NCBI GenBank assembly: GCA_903960645.1
Contig: CAJCBN010000411.1
Span: 1 to 5,912 of the forward strand
From: an uncultured Actinomycetes bacterium
GTDB taxonomy: Bacteria; Actinomycetota; Thermoleophilia; Gaiellales; F1-60-MAGs149
Length of the DNA: 5,912 nucleotides
Reading direction: 5' to 3'
Within the stretch, counting starts at the first letter, position 1. The number at the start of each line of letters is the position of its first letter. Position numbers and translations under genes: made by a program. The notes under the pieces are model-generated. The model saw only the letters and a list, made by a program, of their open reading frames with translations, searched no databases and had not been told where the DNA came from. Shown here piece by piece: positions 5,331 through 5,912 of the stretch.

Positions 5331-5912
5331 ATGACGCAGTACGCGCCGATCGAAGACCATGGGATTATCGGCGACCTGCACTCGGTCGCCCTGATCACGC
5401 AACATGGCGAGATCGATTGGTATTGCTGTCCGCGGTTCGACTCGCCCAGCGTGTTTGGCGCGATCCTCGACAGCGAGCGGGGCGGGTCGTTCCAGATCTG
5501 CCCGGTCGATGAGGAGGTGCGTACCAAGCAGCTCTACCTGCCCGACACGAACGTTCTGATTACGCGCTTCTTGTCGGACCAGGGCGTCGGCGAGGTCATC
5601 GACTTCATGCCGGTCGGCTCGGCGGAAGAAGATCGGCACCGCATCGTGCGTGTCGTGCAGTGCGTGCGCGGGCGTATGCACTTCCGCCTCAACTGCACGC
5701 CGCGTTTTAACTACGGCCGCACCGAGCACGAGCTGCATATCGACTCGCACGGGGCGGTCTTCGAGACCGACGAGCTGAAGCTCGCGCTCGACTCGCCGAT
5801 CGATCTGACCGAGGACCAAGGTGGCGTCGAGGCGTACTTCACGCTCGAGCCGGGCGATCGTCGCACCTTCGTCCTCGAGCGGATCCCCGACGAGGGGCAT
5901 TCGGCGCGGCCC
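5331..5912 (+). CDS. GH15-family glycoside hydrolase (glucoamylase/trehalase type), N-terminal part
   Basis: The reading frame is open from ATG 5331 to the right edge (194 codons) with no stop, so this is a 5' fragment of what should be a gene of roughly 600 codons. The start YAPIEDHGIIGDLHSVALI (residues 4-22), then GEIDWYCCPRFDSPSVFGAI (26-45) and a YLPDTNVLITRF strand (about 69-80), is the typical N-terminal beta-sandwich domain of bacterial GH15 proteins, including mycobacterial trehalase. These cytoplasmic enzymes hydrolyse trehalose or other alpha-glucosides. The catalytic glutamates lie in the (alpha/alpha)6 barrel, which is outside the window, so activity and the choice between trehalase and glucoamylase cannot be judged. 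No signal peptide is seen. It follows thioredoxin by 40 bases on the same strand; a functional link between them is not evident. Confidence 0.9.
   Translation, partial: MTQYAPIEDHGIIGDLHSVALITQHGEIDWYCCPRFDSPSVFGAILDSERGGSFQICPVDEEVRTKQLYLPDTNVLITRFLSDQGVGEVIDFMPVGSAEEDRHRIVRVVQCVRGRMHFRLNCTPRFNYGRTEHELHIDSHGAVFETDELKLALDSPIDLTEDQGGVEAYFTLEPGDRRTFVLERIPDEGHSARP

Noticed and set aside
5311..5334. Tiny ORF MTRRRIR ending in an ATGA overlap with the GH15 start, using AGG and AGA arginine codons
   Set aside because: It could be a regulatory leader, but the AGG run is explained by the ribosome binding site of the GH15 gene, and the ATG has no good ribosome binding site of its own.
5265..5900. Minus-strand 211-codon open frame opposite the GH15 gene
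   Set aside because: The plus strand carries unmistakable GH15 N-terminal motifs with a ribosome binding site; the reverse frame has no recognisable features.
1..5912. CRISPR arrays, tRNA/rRNA genes, insertion sequences or direct repeats
   Set aside because: No regularly spaced repeats, cloverleaf-like segments or transposase motifs were seen; nearly all of the window is filled by coding sequence.

Overview
The window is very GC-rich, densely packed DNA with every supported gene on the + strand. Gene content and order suggest a high-GC actinobacterium: a compact TadZ-TadA-TadB-TadC block without a secretin, a trehalase-like GH15 enzyme, and GTG starts with 4-base gene overlaps. The Thermoleophilia/Solirubrobacterales are a plausible home, but this is inferred from general likeness and not from any marker gene.

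Region 1 (1-3621) reads as one operon. It opens with the C-terminal tail of a sensor histidine kinase. A TadZ/CpaE/Ssd-like atypical P-loop protein, the TadA/CpaF secretion ATPase, and small TadB-like and TadC-like platform proteins follow. The last gene encodes a CHAP-domain cysteine hydrolase. Every junction is a 4-base overlap of stop and start (ATGA, ATGA, GTGA, GTGA and, if the proposed start is right, CTGA), so translation of the set is probably coupled. No ordinary Flp pilin, TadE/F protein or prepilin peptidase gene is in the window.

The most unusual item is the last gene of that operon. Starting it at the first ATG/GTG/TTG codon (GTG 2974) leaves out in-frame upstream codons that spell a class III (Flp/TadE-type) prepilin cleavage motif, RG|QATVEW, followed by a hydrophobic segment. 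A CTG at 2947, overlapping the tadC stop, would include it. The product would then be a pilin-like leader and stalk joined to a CHAP peptidoglycan hydrolase: a wall-cutting enzyme that may be processed and moved by the Tad machine itself.

Region 2 (3622-4957) has a likely promoter, a strong ribosome binding site, and a monocistronic secreted ABC-type solute-binding protein of the branched-chain amino acid (LivK-like) type with no transporter partners in view. A long GC-rich hairpin, probably a terminator, follows it. Region 3 (4958-5912) has a classical thioredoxin and the first 194 codons of a GH15 glucoamylase/trehalase-type glycoside hydrolase that runs off the right edge. No gene-free stretch exceeds about 105 bases.
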